A DNA stretch of 64,000 nucleotides from Cyprinodon diabolis (lineage: Eukaryota > Chordata > Actinopteri > Cyprinodontiformes > Cyprinodontidae): NCBI GenBank assembly GCA_030533445.1, contig CM060070.1, forward strand, positions 48,509,089-48,573,088. Reading direction: 5' to 3'. Of this stretch, positions 32,001 to 42,473 are shown in pieces. The notes under the pieces were generated by a model. The model had not been told where the DNA came from. It did no database searches and saw nothing but the letters and a program-made list of their open reading frames with translations. The position numbers and the translations under genes are program-made. Each line of letters begins with the position of its first letter. The stretch's first letter is position 1.

Positions 32001-35000
32001 TTTTAGCAGCCAGATGCTGCACTGGGTGGAGTGGGGAGTACCAAGATGGCGGCCGATGGCTTCACTTTTTCTGGCTATCAGACTGAACCCTGATGGTGGA
32101 GAACCGTTAGGCTGTTTCTGGCTCTGTGGCGTTTCTCTAAATGCCAAAATGTCTGAAGCCCAGAACATCAGTTCACTGCTTTCAGATGATCCTCCAGGCT
32201 GCACCAGCGTCGCCTCCAGGCCGCTGTAATCCCAGCGCCGTGGCTACTGGCGCGGATTCTGTTGCTGGTTTGTTTGATATCTGACTTTAAATGAGAATCC
32301 AGATCAGTTGATCTAATTGGCCTAAAATAATGAACCAGCAGGGATCTGTGTGGTTTCCATGGAGATGAGTTCCTGGTGGGTTGTCGGCCCGATCAGGCGT
32401 CACGGCGCTGTGTTTGTCCTCAGGAGATGCGTGAGAGTCGCCACCGGCAGGAGCAGAGGATCGTGGAGGTGGATTCTGGAGTCAGACAGGACTACGAGTT
32501 CAAGCTGGCCCAGGCTCTGCAGGTAAGCTATCTGTTAGCGTCAAACCGTTAGCGTCCTGCTAACAGGAATTCCCATCCGTCTGAGAGGTCATGGCGTTCA
32601 GCGCTCAAGGAGGGTCTGCAGGGCGCTGCGTAGCTCCGACCATCAACGTCTGATTTAGCTGTTTCCAAACCACTGCTAGCTGCCTCACCAGGGGCCCGTA
32701 CCGCCAGCGCCCCCTGCTGGGATTCCTCCCAGTCTAACCAGTCCACATTAGGGATGGAGCGGTTTATGAAAACCGTCCGAACCGTTCGGTTCGACTGTCT
32801 CGGTTCGGTTCGCATGTGTTGCGTTCGGTTCATGCGCTGCTCCTTTTTCTCATAGGGGAAGCGTTTACACTCCAGAGCAGAAGGTGGCGGTACTGCGACC
32901 AAAGCCAACCACCAGTAGTGAACAAAAAGAAGAAGAAGCGAAGCAGCGTAGCCGGGTGTAGCAGAAAAAAATCAGTTGTTGTGGAGAATAGTGGGGGTAT
33001 GGCGAGTGGGAAAGAACAGGAGCTGGAAGACGCGCCAGCAGCACTTTATAGGTCTGCTGTATGGGACCACTTTGCATTTAGAATGACCTACGATGACGGC
33101 GGAAAGAAAGCTGTGGATAAAAACAGTGTGCAACACGTTTTGTTTATGCTAACAGCAACATGACCAACATGTCATGCTAACCCTGAAATCCCTCATACTT
33201 CGTCAGCGCTCCGCCCCGCTGCGCTGCAGACCGGCTGCTCAAAGCAAAGCCTACAGCCTCCGCTGTGGCTCCTGTCTGCTCCGCTCTGAGTCCCTTGGAG
33301 ATGGTAGAGAGCAGCGCCAGATGATTCCATTCAAAGCAGCAAAACATACGGAAATAATCCAGGGTTTCATTAAAAATCTAATCTGTGGACGTGCACATAT
33401 GAGGGGGTGGTTAAATCTAGCAGACCAATCAGAAGGCAGAGCGTCTTGTTTCTGCTGAGGGACAAATTTGACAGAAATACGAAGAGGGGAAAATATCAAT
33501 CATGGCGGCGGTAGGAAAGAGATGCCAAAGATGGCGGCAAAGGGTTGCTGACTGAGTTAATGAGCAAGTTTGACATCAGGGTCATTGAACGCAGCCTGCA
33601 TCCCGATCACTGCGTGGCGGCGCGGCGACGACAGCTTCGCAGGGTTTAATGACAGTTCTCCTTCCTGGTGGGGAGCAATAGGCGGGGGAGGGGGATTAGA
33701 TTTCAAACAAAAAAAAATATTATCTCGTAGTTATTGAAGAACAATAAGAAAGAAAATAAGAGTTTTAAATGAATACCTTAGTTTAAATTAGTATTGCTTC
33801 CCAGTAGTTCCAGGATGCAACCAGAGATTAATAATCTAATGTTGTTAATCGTTAACACATAATCTGATGTAAATCCCATTTCTAACCTGGCTGCTCCTGA
33901 AGGAGCTGCAGACTGAACTCTCTGGTTCACATGTTCACTTCAATTATCCTGTTCTAGCTTCACATTTATGGATTGCTTCTAAAAATATCAAACATTTTCA
34001 ATTTAAACTCTAGATATAAAATAATCCACTGTAGCAAACAGTGGCTTAAATCAGATTATAGGCCATTAATCTGTTCGTTATTCATTGTATGTAACAGCCT
34101 GATTTACCTAATGCCATAAAGTAGTGATGGAAATGAGACACGGCTCCAGGATGCCTGGGGTTGTCATGGTGATCAAAATGACCTTCTCCCAACGCTGGGA
34201 TTATTTAGCTTCATCAGTTATAGAATAAAGCAGCGCATGGCGGCGGCGCATGAGGACGGGAGCAAACGGATGCAGAAGAGGGAAGGAAATAAAAAAGCTG
34301 TTAAAGAACAGATTATTTTGATGCTGTTTTGTTTAAGTTCTTCTTCAGTCAAACGTACGTCATTGTTTCCTAACAGCTGATTGGCTGCTGGGTGGAGCGT
34401 TTCCTTGGATTCAGATCAATTCTGAAAGCTAGCCTGTCCCAGAGCTGGTTGGCCGGTCAGCATCTGTTACCATGGTAACCAGCCGTTAGTCAAACACACT
34501 GTTTAACGTCTATATATTAAACCCTCCATCTGTAGCCTCGCTGCTGGTCTAATGGTTTGGGCATAGAGTTCCAGTCCCACCCCCACTGCCTCCACTCTGG
34601 GTCCCTGAGCAAGACCCTTAACCCCCCACCGCTCCCCGGGCGCCCAGCCAGCCCACTGCTCCCCAGGGGGAGGGGTTAAATGCAGAGAGGGGGTATATGG
34701 TTGCTCTGTTCCTGTGACAGTGGAATGAGAATAAAAGCTGGAATAAATAAGATGAGGTGAGTCTGTCTGGTGTTAGTCTGACCCAGCGGGGAAACAGTCT
34801 GCAGAGATGAAACGGTGAAGCCGCCGCAGCGACGCGGCTCAGCCTTCGCTGTCATCAGAAGCAGCTCTGTGGGTCGCTCCCTGATGACCCAAAGGCTGGT
34901 TCTGATTCTGGCTGCAGATCCTCAGCTCTTTGCTCTGGGTGAACAGATGCTGCTGGATGGAGGTCCATGATCTCTGCTTAAGTATCTCCTGACTCTGTGT

Positions 35001-38000
35001 GATCCTGCAGGACCTGCGGAGGCAGCATGATGAGCAGGTTTCCCTCTACAAGGAGGAGCTGGAGCAGACCTTCCAGGCTAAGGTAGGAGCCTCCCTCTCC
35101 TCCCTCCATATGCTGCTGCCTGTTCTGGTCCACAGCTTCACTGTCGCTGTCCTTCCAGCTGGATAACGCCAAGATGTCCTCAGAGATCAACGACAAGGCC
35201 ATGGGCGCCGCCCGGGAGGAGCTGCAGGAGTCCCGCAGCAGGATAGAGAGCCTGGGTTACCAGCTGAGCGCCCTGCAGAAGCAGGTAGGACTCCTTCTCC
35301 TGCAGCGAGTCCGAGTCCCGCTGCCGGCCGCTCACAGACCCACCCTGCTCATAGGTGTCTGCCTCAGAGGACCGCATCAGAGAGCTGGAGGACATGCTGT
35401 CTGCAGAGCGCGACAAGCACCGCCGCGCCATGGAGGGGAAGGAGCAGGAGATGGCAGAGCTGAGGGAGCGCATGAACGCTCAGCTCAGCGAGTACCAGGA
35501 GCTGCTGGACGTCAAGCTGGCTCTGGACATGGAGATCAACGCCTACAGGAAGCTGCTGGAGGGGGAGGAGCACAGGTAGCCACGCTGGAGGGGGAGGAGG
35601 AGCACAGGTAGCCATGCTGGAGGGGGAGGAGCACAGGTAGCCACGCTGGAGGGGGAGGAGGAGCACGGGTAGCCATGCTGGAGGGGGAGGAGCACAGGTA
35701 GCCACGCTGGAGGGGGAGGAGCACAGGTAGCCATGCTGGAGGGGGAGGAGGAGCACAGGTAGCCATGCTGGAGGGGGAGGAGCACAGGTAGCCACGCTGG
35801 AGGGGGAGGAGGAGCACGGGTAGCCATGCTGGAGGGGGAGGAGCACAGGTAGCCACGCTGGAGGGGGAGGAGCACAGGTAGCCATGCTGGAGGGGGAGGA
35901 GGAGCACAGGTAGCCATGCTGGAGGGGGAGGAGCACAGGTAGCCACGCTGGAGGGGGAGGAGGAGCACAGGTAGCCACGCTGGAGGGGGAGGAGGAGTAC
36001 AGTAGCCACGCTGGAGGGGGGGGGAGGAGCACAGGTAGCCACGCTGGAGGGGGAGGAGGAGTACAGGTAGCCACGCTGGAGGGGGAGGAGGAGTACAGGT
36101 AGCCACGCTGGAGGGGGAGGAGGAGCACAGGTAGCCACGCTGGAGGGGGAGGAGGAGCACAGGTAGCCACGCTGGAGGGGGGGGAGGAGCACAGTAGCCA
36201 CGCTGGAGGGGGAGGAGGAGTACAGGTAGCCACGCTGGAGGGGGAGGAGGAGTACAGTAGCCACGCTGGAGGGGGAGGAGGAGCACAGGTAGCCACGCTG
36301 GAGGGGGAGGAGGAGTACAGGTAGCCACGCTGGAGGGGGAGGAGGAGTACAGGTAGCCACGCTGGAGGGGGAGGAGGAGCACAGGTAGCCACGCTGGAGG
36401 GGGAGGAGGAGTACAGTAGCCACGCTGGAGGGGGGGGGAGGAGCACAGGTAGCCACGCTGGAGGGGGGGGAGGAGCACAGTAGCCACGCTGGAGGGGGAG
36501 GAGGAGTACAGGTAGCCACGCTGGAGGGGGGGGAGGAGCACAGGTAGCCACGCTGGAGGGGGAGGAGGAGCACAGGTAGCCACGCTGGAGGGGAAGGAGG
36601 AGCACAGGTAGCCACGCTGGAGGGGGAGGAGCACAGGTAGCCACGCTGGAGGGGGAGGAGGAGCACAGGTAGCCACGCTGGAGGGGGAGGAGGAGCACAG
36701 GTAGCCACGCTGGAGGGGGAGGAGGAGTACAGTAGCCACGCTGGAGGGGGGGGGGGAGCACAGGTAGCCACGCTGGAGGGGGAGGAGGAGCACAGGTAGC
36801 CACGCTGGAGGGGGAGGAGCACAGGTAGCCACGCTGGAGGGGGAGGAGGAGTACAGTAGCCACGCTGGAGGGGGGGGGGGAGCACAGGTAGCCACGCTGG
36901 AGGGGGAGGAGGAGCACAGGTAGCCACGCTGGAGGGGGAGGAGCACAGGTAGCCACGCTGGAGGGGGAGGAGGAGTACAGTAGCCAAGCTGGAGGGGGAG
37001 GAGGAGCACAGGTAGCCACGCTGGAGGGGGAGGAGGAGCACAGGTAGCCACGCTGGAGGGGGAGGAGGAGCACAGGTAGCCACGCTGGAGGGGGAGGAGC
37101 ACAGGTAGCCATGCTGGAGGGGGAGGAGGAGCACAGGTAGCCATGCTGGAGGGGGAGGAGGAGCACAGGTAGCCATGCTGGAGGGGGAGGAGCACAGGAT
37201 GCTGAGGGAGAGGAGCACAGGTAGCTGGTAAACTAGTGTTTTAGACCTGTACCTCTTGGACCTCCTGCGCCTCCTGCGGCCGTGGTCCAGACCTCACAGG
37301 TCTGATTAATCAATAACTGAACATTGTTGGTTTTTCTCCTCAGACTCAAACTGTCTCCAAGCCCGTCGTCTCAAGTGACCGTCTCCAGGATCACTGGGTC
37401 CTCCTCCTCCCGCTCCTCCAAGAGGAAAAGGCCTCAGGAGGAGGCGGAGCTGCTGGAGATGGCGAGAGGAGAGGAGCTGCTGGTGTCTGAGGAGGCCACG
37501 GCCAGCGGAGCAGTGACCATTTCTCCCACCGACATGGACGGAAACGCCGTCACCCTGAACAACGAGAGCCAGAAGGTGGGTGGAGGTGTTCCTGGGTCTC
37601 CTCCTGGGTCTCCTCCTGGGCCTCCTCCTGGGTCTCCTGTAGAAGCGGAGCTGCGGCTGACCTCTTCTGTCTGCAGGACCAGCCTTTGGGGAACTGGAGA
37701 CTGAAGAGGCAGGTTGATGATGAAGAGGAGCTGGTCTACAAGTTCTCTCCTAAATTTGTTCTGAAGGCGGGGCAGTCTGTGACGGTGAGATCAGAGGAGC
37801 TCTATAGATCTACATGCTCTAGAATGCCAGCGGTCCTCATGTCGGCCTTCTGGTTCTGCTCAGGTTTGGGCCGCTGATGCCGGCGTCGCTCACAGCCCGC
37901 CGTCTGACCTGCTGTGGAAGAGCCAAGCTTCCTGGGGGACAGGAAGTGTGGTGGTGACCTCCCTGGTGGATTCGGACGGCGAGGTAAGGATGTCCCCGTG

Positions 38001-38622
38001 TGACCCGCCACCCGCTCTGCTCCCAGTCACTGACAGGCTGTGGGTCTGCTCCTGCAGGAGGTGGCCAGGAGGAGTGTAACCAAAACTCAGATGGAGATGG
38101 AGAACGGTGACGAGCAGGAGGAGGAGAGGCCTCAGAAGGTAAGTACAACCTGTGGTCAGGGTTAGCGTGGCGCTGCTGGTCCTCCCCGGGGGGAGGGGCC
38201 GGTCCCGGTGGACCCATCTCCTCCACCCTCCAATTTTAAATTTTTTTCAAAGTTTAAAAATGTGAATTCTGTTAAATTTAAGCAGATCTAGAACTGTGAC
38301 ATCATCACTTTTTAAAAGAGAGAAATGATGAGCGCAGCGTGGAAACGTCCTCCTGACCAATCAGTCAACAGGTTTCGTCTCCAAGGAAACCATGCATGGC
38401 GTCATGGTAACCGCAGCCTCACATCCAGTCTAGGACTGACCCTGAAAAGGGGTTACCATAGCAACCCCAACCAGCAGCCTTCATGCAGCCGGTCCTGCTG
38501 GACCAGAACTGCTCCTCTGACCCGGTTCTGTGCTGCCGGTTCTAGATTGTGATGTTCTGATGGATGTCTCTCTCTCCTCTCCGCAGGGCAAAGTGTCGTC
38601 CAGGGAGTGCAGCATCATGTGA
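27598..38622 (+). CDS. lmnb2: Lamin B2, 13 coding exons
   Basis: Encodes a nuclear lamina intermediate filament protein of 577 aa. Exons: 27598-27816, 28796-28932, 29295-29451, 31191-31316, 32424-32522, 35011-35082, 35159-35284, 35355-35575, 37344-37575, 37677-37784, 37864-37983, 38058-38138, 38587-38622; all junctions are GT-AG and phases agree. A head with the mitotic site TPLSPTR (around S22) leads into the coiled-coil rod, which ends at YRKLLEGEE near residue 385. The nuclear signal SKRKRP (411-416), the Ig-like tail (NWRLKRQ, AGQSVTVWAADAG, WGTG) and the CaaX box CSIM for farnesylation follow. [20 protein letters not shown] and AAREELQ favour B2 over B1. Exon sizes match LMNA's 157, 126, 126, 221, 108 and 120, but the LMNA-type 356- and 171-nt exons are each split in two. 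The family is certain; the B2 paralogue is very likely. Confidence 0.95.
29052..29083. repeat. Poly(G) run in lmnb2 intron 2
   Basis: An uninterrupted run of about 30 G, followed at 29095-29170 by a short teleost SINE-like piece (CTCTGGGTCCCTGAGCAAGA). Length in the assembly may be unreliable. Confidence 0.85.
29541..30440. repeat. 23-bp minisatellite, lmnb2 intron 3
   Basis: About 39 tandem copies of a 23-bp unit containing CCCAGTTAGCTGGTTCAAT, with A/G variants TTAGCTGG/TTGGCTGG and AATAGAT/AGTGGAT. The unit contains the small palindrome CCAGTTAGCTGG. Confidence 0.96.
30589..30882. mobile_element. Inverted-repeat element (MITE) in lmnb2 intron 3
   Basis: A 294-bp segment whose ends are long imperfect inverted repeats. 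ACCAGGTGGTCTGCGCGTGT and TGATATGCCCCGCCCCCTT at the left are matched by the complements of ATATCTGCGTTGACTGCAAC and ACCACCTGGT at the right. There is no coding content. The target duplication is not clear. Confidence 0.7.
31371..32084. mobile_element. Inverted-repeat element in lmnb2 intron 4
   Basis: The left end carries GATAGCTGCTGGG, then AAAGTGAAGCCACCGGCCGC and CATATTGGTACTCCC. The right end carries the complementary set (GGGGAGTACCAAGATGGC, GGCCGATGGCTTCACTTTTT, CTGGCTATC). The same family recurs in commd2 intron 5 (48686-49825) in opposite orientation. It is non-coding and about 714 bp. Confidence 0.7.
32755..33170 (+). pseudogene. hAT-like BED-finger remnant in lmnb2 intron 5
   Basis: The left end reads TAGGGATGGAGCGGTTTATG, similar to hAT ends. 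The frame from about 32999 ([13 protein letters not shown]) contains SAVWDHFAF, the start of a BED-type zinc finger, but lacks the Cys pairs and ends at 33161. A stretch at 32881-32940 (GGTGGCGGTA...AAGAAGAAG) resembles a LINE tail. Assignment is tentative. Confidence 0.45.
33171..34539. other. Intron sequence, nothing recognised
   Basis: The middle of lmnb2 intron 5. AT-rich blocks alternate with short G+C-rich ones, and no open frame or repeat was identified with confidence. Confidence 0.4.
34540..34745 (+). repeat. SINE-like repeat in lmnb2 intron 5
   Basis: Contains CTGGTCTAATGGTTTGGG, then CCACTCTGGGTCCCTGAGCA, AGACCCTTAACCCC and CTCCCCGGGCGCCC, ending near GAATAAA. This motif order is a widespread teleost SINE with a tRNA-like head. 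The family name is not assigned. Confidence 0.65.
35545..37205. repeat. Minisatellite of exon-8 end plus splice donor, lmnb2 intron 8
   Basis: About 52 tandem copies of a 29-32-bp unit, GGTAGCCACGCTGGAGG followed by GGGAGGAGGAGCACA. The unit is exon 8's last coding bases (CTGGAGGGGGAGGAGCACAG) joined to the first intronic bases (GTAGCC), so nearly every copy ends in a CACAG|GTAGCC sequence identical to the genuine donor at 35575/35576. Subfamilies differ by GAGGAG length, CACAG/TACAG and CCACG/CCATG. In the lamin frame each unit would read EEHR and then TAG. The reverse strand stays open for up to 600 codons, which is a repeat artefact. Confidence 0.96.
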
Positions 38623-39127
38623 AGCTCCGCCCCCTCCTCTGCCCCCTCCTCCTCTGAAAACCTCCCAGCTTCTTTCTTTTCTTTTAACCTTTAATATTGA
38701 GAGACTGTCATCTGGACCTCCAGAACCAACAAGCGGGTCGCCAGCAGTGGATCCACAGAACCACTGGGTCTGCTCCTCCAGTGGTACCACGCCGCCGTGG
38801 AACCGGACCACGCCGGGCCCGGTTCTACAGCGGCGTGGTGCCACTGTAGAACCGGGCCTACCCAGCCTGCTCTAACACTAGTTCATCCTCTGACGCGGCG
38901 GCCTGCTGAGATGGCAGGCTTTAACGGAGGCCTGTGATTGGTCAGCCTGGTAGCAGCGCCTCCTTCCCTCCTCCTCATCTCAGTTTTTATTCAACGCCTC
39001 TTTTTATTGGCCGTTAAACACTAGGAGGGACGGAACCGATGGGAGCTCAGAACACGCCGACGGCGCCTTCTGAGCTCCCATCCTTCCTCCATCTTTGATT
39101 TCAGGGCCTTTTTATTTCCCTCTATAA

Positions 39128-39725
39128 AAGACCTCCTCCCCACCATGACCACCTCCTCCATCCATGACCTCCTCCTCACCATGACCTCCTCCCCCCATGA
39201 CCTCCTCCCCACCATGACCACCTCCTCCATCCATGACCTCCTCCTCACCATGACCTCCTCCCCACCATGACCACCTCCTCCATCCATGACCTCCTCCTCA
39301 CCATGACCTCCTCCATCCATGACCTCCCCCTCACCATGACCTCCTCCCCCCATGACCTCCCCCTCACCATGACCTCCTCCCCCCATGACCTCCTCCCCAC
39401 CATGACCACCTCCTCCATCCATGACCTCCTCCATCCATGACCTCCTCCTCACCATGACCACCTCCTCCATCCATGACCTCCATCCATGACCACCTCCTCC
39501 ATCCATGACCTCCTCCTCACCATGACCACCTCCTCCATCCATGACCTCCTCCCCACCATGACCACCTCCTCCATCCATGACCTCCTCCATCCATGACCTC
39601 CTCCTCACCATGACCACCTCCTCCATCCATGACCTCCTCCTCACCATGACCTCCTCCAACCATGACCTCCTCCCCACCATGACCACCTCCTCCATCCATG
39701 ACCTCCTCCTCACCATGACCTCCTG
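39128..39725. repeat. Minisatellite in lmnb2 3' flank (CCATGACCTCCTCC type)
   Basis: Interleaved units of CACCATGACCACCTCCTCCA and CATGACCTCCTCCTCAC with variable order. Open frames on both strands are repeat artefacts. Confidence 0.93.
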
Positions 39726-39954
39726 CAGATGGAGTGGTCTAGGGCCGGGTTCTGATCCTGGATGGATTCCTCCGTGTTCTGCTGCGCTCTCCATCCCGCC
39801 ATTGTTAGTTTCCTGGTTTCAGGTCTCTGGATGGTTGTCATGGCGATGGTGTCCCAGAGCTCATCCAGGAATCCACCAATCAGGAGGCAGGGGTCCTGTC
39901 TGGAGGCAGACTCTGAGGTCCCTGAGCATCCGGACCTGGAAGGACCTGCAGATG

Positions 39955-40196
39955 TTCCCTCCAGCAGGAGCACCTTCCCTCCAGCAGGAGCACCTCCCCT
40001 CCAGCAGGAGCACCTCCCCTCCAGCAGGAGCACCTTCCCTCCAGCAGGAGCACCTCCCCTCCAGCAGGAGCACCTCCCCTCCAGCAGGAGCACCTTCCTT
40101 CCAGCAGGAGCACCTTCCCTCCAGCAGGAGCACCTTCCTTCCAGCAGGAGCACCTTCCCTCCAGCAGGAGCACCTCCCCTCCAGCAGGAGCATCTT
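39955..40196. repeat. 18-bp minisatellite in lmnb2 3' flank
   Basis: Thirteen or so copies of CTCCAGCAGGAGCACCTT with CCTT/CCCC variation. Each unit contains the palindrome CTCCAGCAGGAG-like CTCC/GGAG stem. Confidence 0.93.
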
Positions 40197-40774
40197 CTCC
40201 ATCTCCAGTTGATGGATTTAAATGGAGAACAGCGTTGAGTCGCTTAGTTTTTCTCCTGGAGGAGGTTTTCCTGCTGAGGAGGAGCGCTGGGAGGACCTCC
40301 TGGACAGACTGCTGGTGGTGTGGAGCTGAGAAGCATGGAGGTCCTTGGCCTCCTCAGAGGGAGTCAGTATTGTCCATGTGCTGTGGGTCTGGTTGACCTC
40401 CATGTTCTCCGCCATGATGGGGTCCTGGTGGGGGGGGGGGGTTCTCCAGGTGACCTCCCGTCTGTGTGCTGTGCTTTATTACGCTGGTTTGGGGTTTATT
40501 TTTATTTACTTTCTATGATTTTTATAATCGGTGTTTTCAAATGTTTTGGTTTGATTCTAGATGCTAATAGATGCAGCTCCTGTTAGCATGGAAGCCTCCC
40601 GCAGCGCGGCTTCACCGTTTTAATGACAACTTTTCTACTCCCATATTAGAGCAGACTCGTTGCTAAGCAACCAACACAAACTTCTGGTCACTTCCTTTTT
40701 ATACATGCAATAAAAATACATTTAAGATTTAAGATGACTGCTTCCTTCGATCTGAGGATTCACCTTCATGGAAT

Positions 40775-41098
40775 GTTCACATCTATTATAGATCTATAGT
40801 ACATCTACCATAGATCTATAGTACATCTATTATAGATCTATAGTACATCTACCATAGATCTATGGTTTGATCTGAGGATTCACCAGGATCACCTTCATGG
40901 AATGTTCACATCTATTATAGATCTATAGTACATCTATCATAGATCTATAGTACATCTATCATGGACCTATGATAGATCTATCATGGATCTATGATAGATC
41001 TACCATAGATCTATGATACAGCTGCCATGGACCTATGATAGATCTATAGTACATCTATTATAGATCTATAGTACATCTACCATGGATCTATGATAGAT
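40775..41098. repeat. AT-rich palindromic tandem repeat
   Basis: Repeated TAGATCTATAGTACATCTA and relatives, each with the TAGATCTA palindrome. Includes a 60-bp duplication of CCTTCATGGAATGTTCACAT (near 40769 and 40892). Confidence 0.85.
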
Positions 41099-41099
41099 G

Positions 41100-42380
41100 A
41101 TGTTAAATGTCATTTTAGGAAGTTTTCCTTTCAGTGAGATCTAAAATAACTAGAACAAATGTTTATTCAGAGATTAATGATTAACTCCAATCTGGGATGT
41201 TTGTAATCCAGACGGAACTTTCATTTCCAGATGGAAAACATTTTTATAGTAAAATAAAAAGAATAAAAACATTAACATCCGTTTAACTGATGAAAGACTT
41301 TCTGCAAATAAAACTCAGAAGGACCAAAAATCTATGAAAAGGCCAAAGATGGCCGAACTGGATCCGTCTCTCTCTATGCAGAACCGGAGAGGAAATGTTT
41401 CCCTCAGCCTTCTGCTTTGATGCTGGATGTTGATCTTAAATCTGAATTAAATGATGAGGCTGTAGATCCGGACCTGAGGCCACATTGATGGACTGATCCG
41501 CTGTTGGAGTCACTTTCAGCCTCACTCTGAGGAAATCTACATTTTCACTCTTTGGCTCTCAGTGAAACCGGATCAGTAGTTGGAGCTCAGATTAAATGAG
41601 GAAACTGATTGCCTTAAAAATATGTCAGAATATTCAGCTAAATAGAAAAAATAAAATGAAGCACAATATTTCTGTAAAGATTTAATACATAAACTGAATA
41701 TCACATAATTGTGGTTCTGAGCCTCTTTGACATAAGTAGACATCTTTATGAGTCACGCTTTAGCATCGGTATTATTTCAATAAACAGTCCTGCTAAATAT
41801 TAGCATTCAGCAATAGAAATGATCTGATATAAACATTGGAAATTGGTCTGAAATTATTCAAACGATGAATATCTGAGTATTTCCTGCATCTAAAGTCTCC
41901 TAGATCAGAAAATTGTGTTTAAAGTTCAGGTAACTGTGGGGAAAAACAAATGTGTCGGGTGTTTCTGTTGAAGAAATATTTCTACTAGAAGGGATTGCTG
42001 CTCAGATCTTTCAACAAACAATATTAGGTTCAGATTCTAGTTGATGTAGATCAAATCTTCCATGAGCGTGACAGCAGATGGTGTAGAAGACGCCATATAG
42101 AACAGAACCAGTGTAAATCAGAATATTAGAGGGCTGCATGGAGGCACAGACTGTAGCACTGTTGCTCTGCAGCAAGAAGGTTCCAGACAGAATGACGTCA
42201 TGATTCAGATCAAAGAGTTCTGCAAAAATCACAAACAGACTCTGATCCAATAATATGTCAAAGGAAAGAGCAGCTAATACCTTAAAACACTAAAAATATA
42301 AGTTCAAGGAGTACTGGCTTATGATTTCATTTATTCATATCCAATTAGTTTAATTTAATTGCAAGGTTATTAGAGTCATT
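41100..42380. other. Intergenic, nothing recognised
   Basis: AT-rich sequence between lmnb2 and commd2. No coding exon, RNA gene or clear repeat was seen. Confidence 0.45.
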
Positions 42381-42383
42381 TAC

Positions 42384-42450
42384 CAGCAGGCGGCGCTACT
42401 GCACCTTTAGCGCCTAAAATCAACCCGCGAAGAAGAAAGAAGAAAGGCGT
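42384..42450. repeat. LINE-tail-like sequence at the commd2 5' end
   Basis: AGCAGGCGGCGCTACTGCAC, then CTTTAGCGCC and GCGAAGAAGAAAGAAGAAAG parallels the tail of the LINE at 58231-58302 (AGTAGGTGGCGGTATGCACC, TTAAAG, GAAGAAGAAG). It ends about 20 bp before the commd2 ATG. Confidence 0.45.
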
Positions 42451-42473
42451 ATCGCCGCCTAGAGGATCTCAGG

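Larger units (their letters stand above)
38623..40715 (+). other. lmnb2 probable 3' UTR
   Basis: The stretch from the stop to AATAAA at 40708. It contains a strong hairpin (38779-38845), two minisatellites (39128-39725 and 39955-40196) and a poly(G) run (40432-40442). No other AATAAA was noticed between, but UTR length is inferred. Confidence 0.5.

Noticed and set aside
35364..37218. Minus-strand open frames of 550-600 codons rich in Pro/Ser/Leu
   Set aside because: They are antisense readings of the lmnb2 intron-8 minisatellite, open in all three frames because of unit periodicity.
39021..40238. Repetitive open frames on both strands after lmnb2
   Set aside because: They lie wholly in the two 3'-flank minisatellites and repeat short peptides with the DNA unit; no gene signature.
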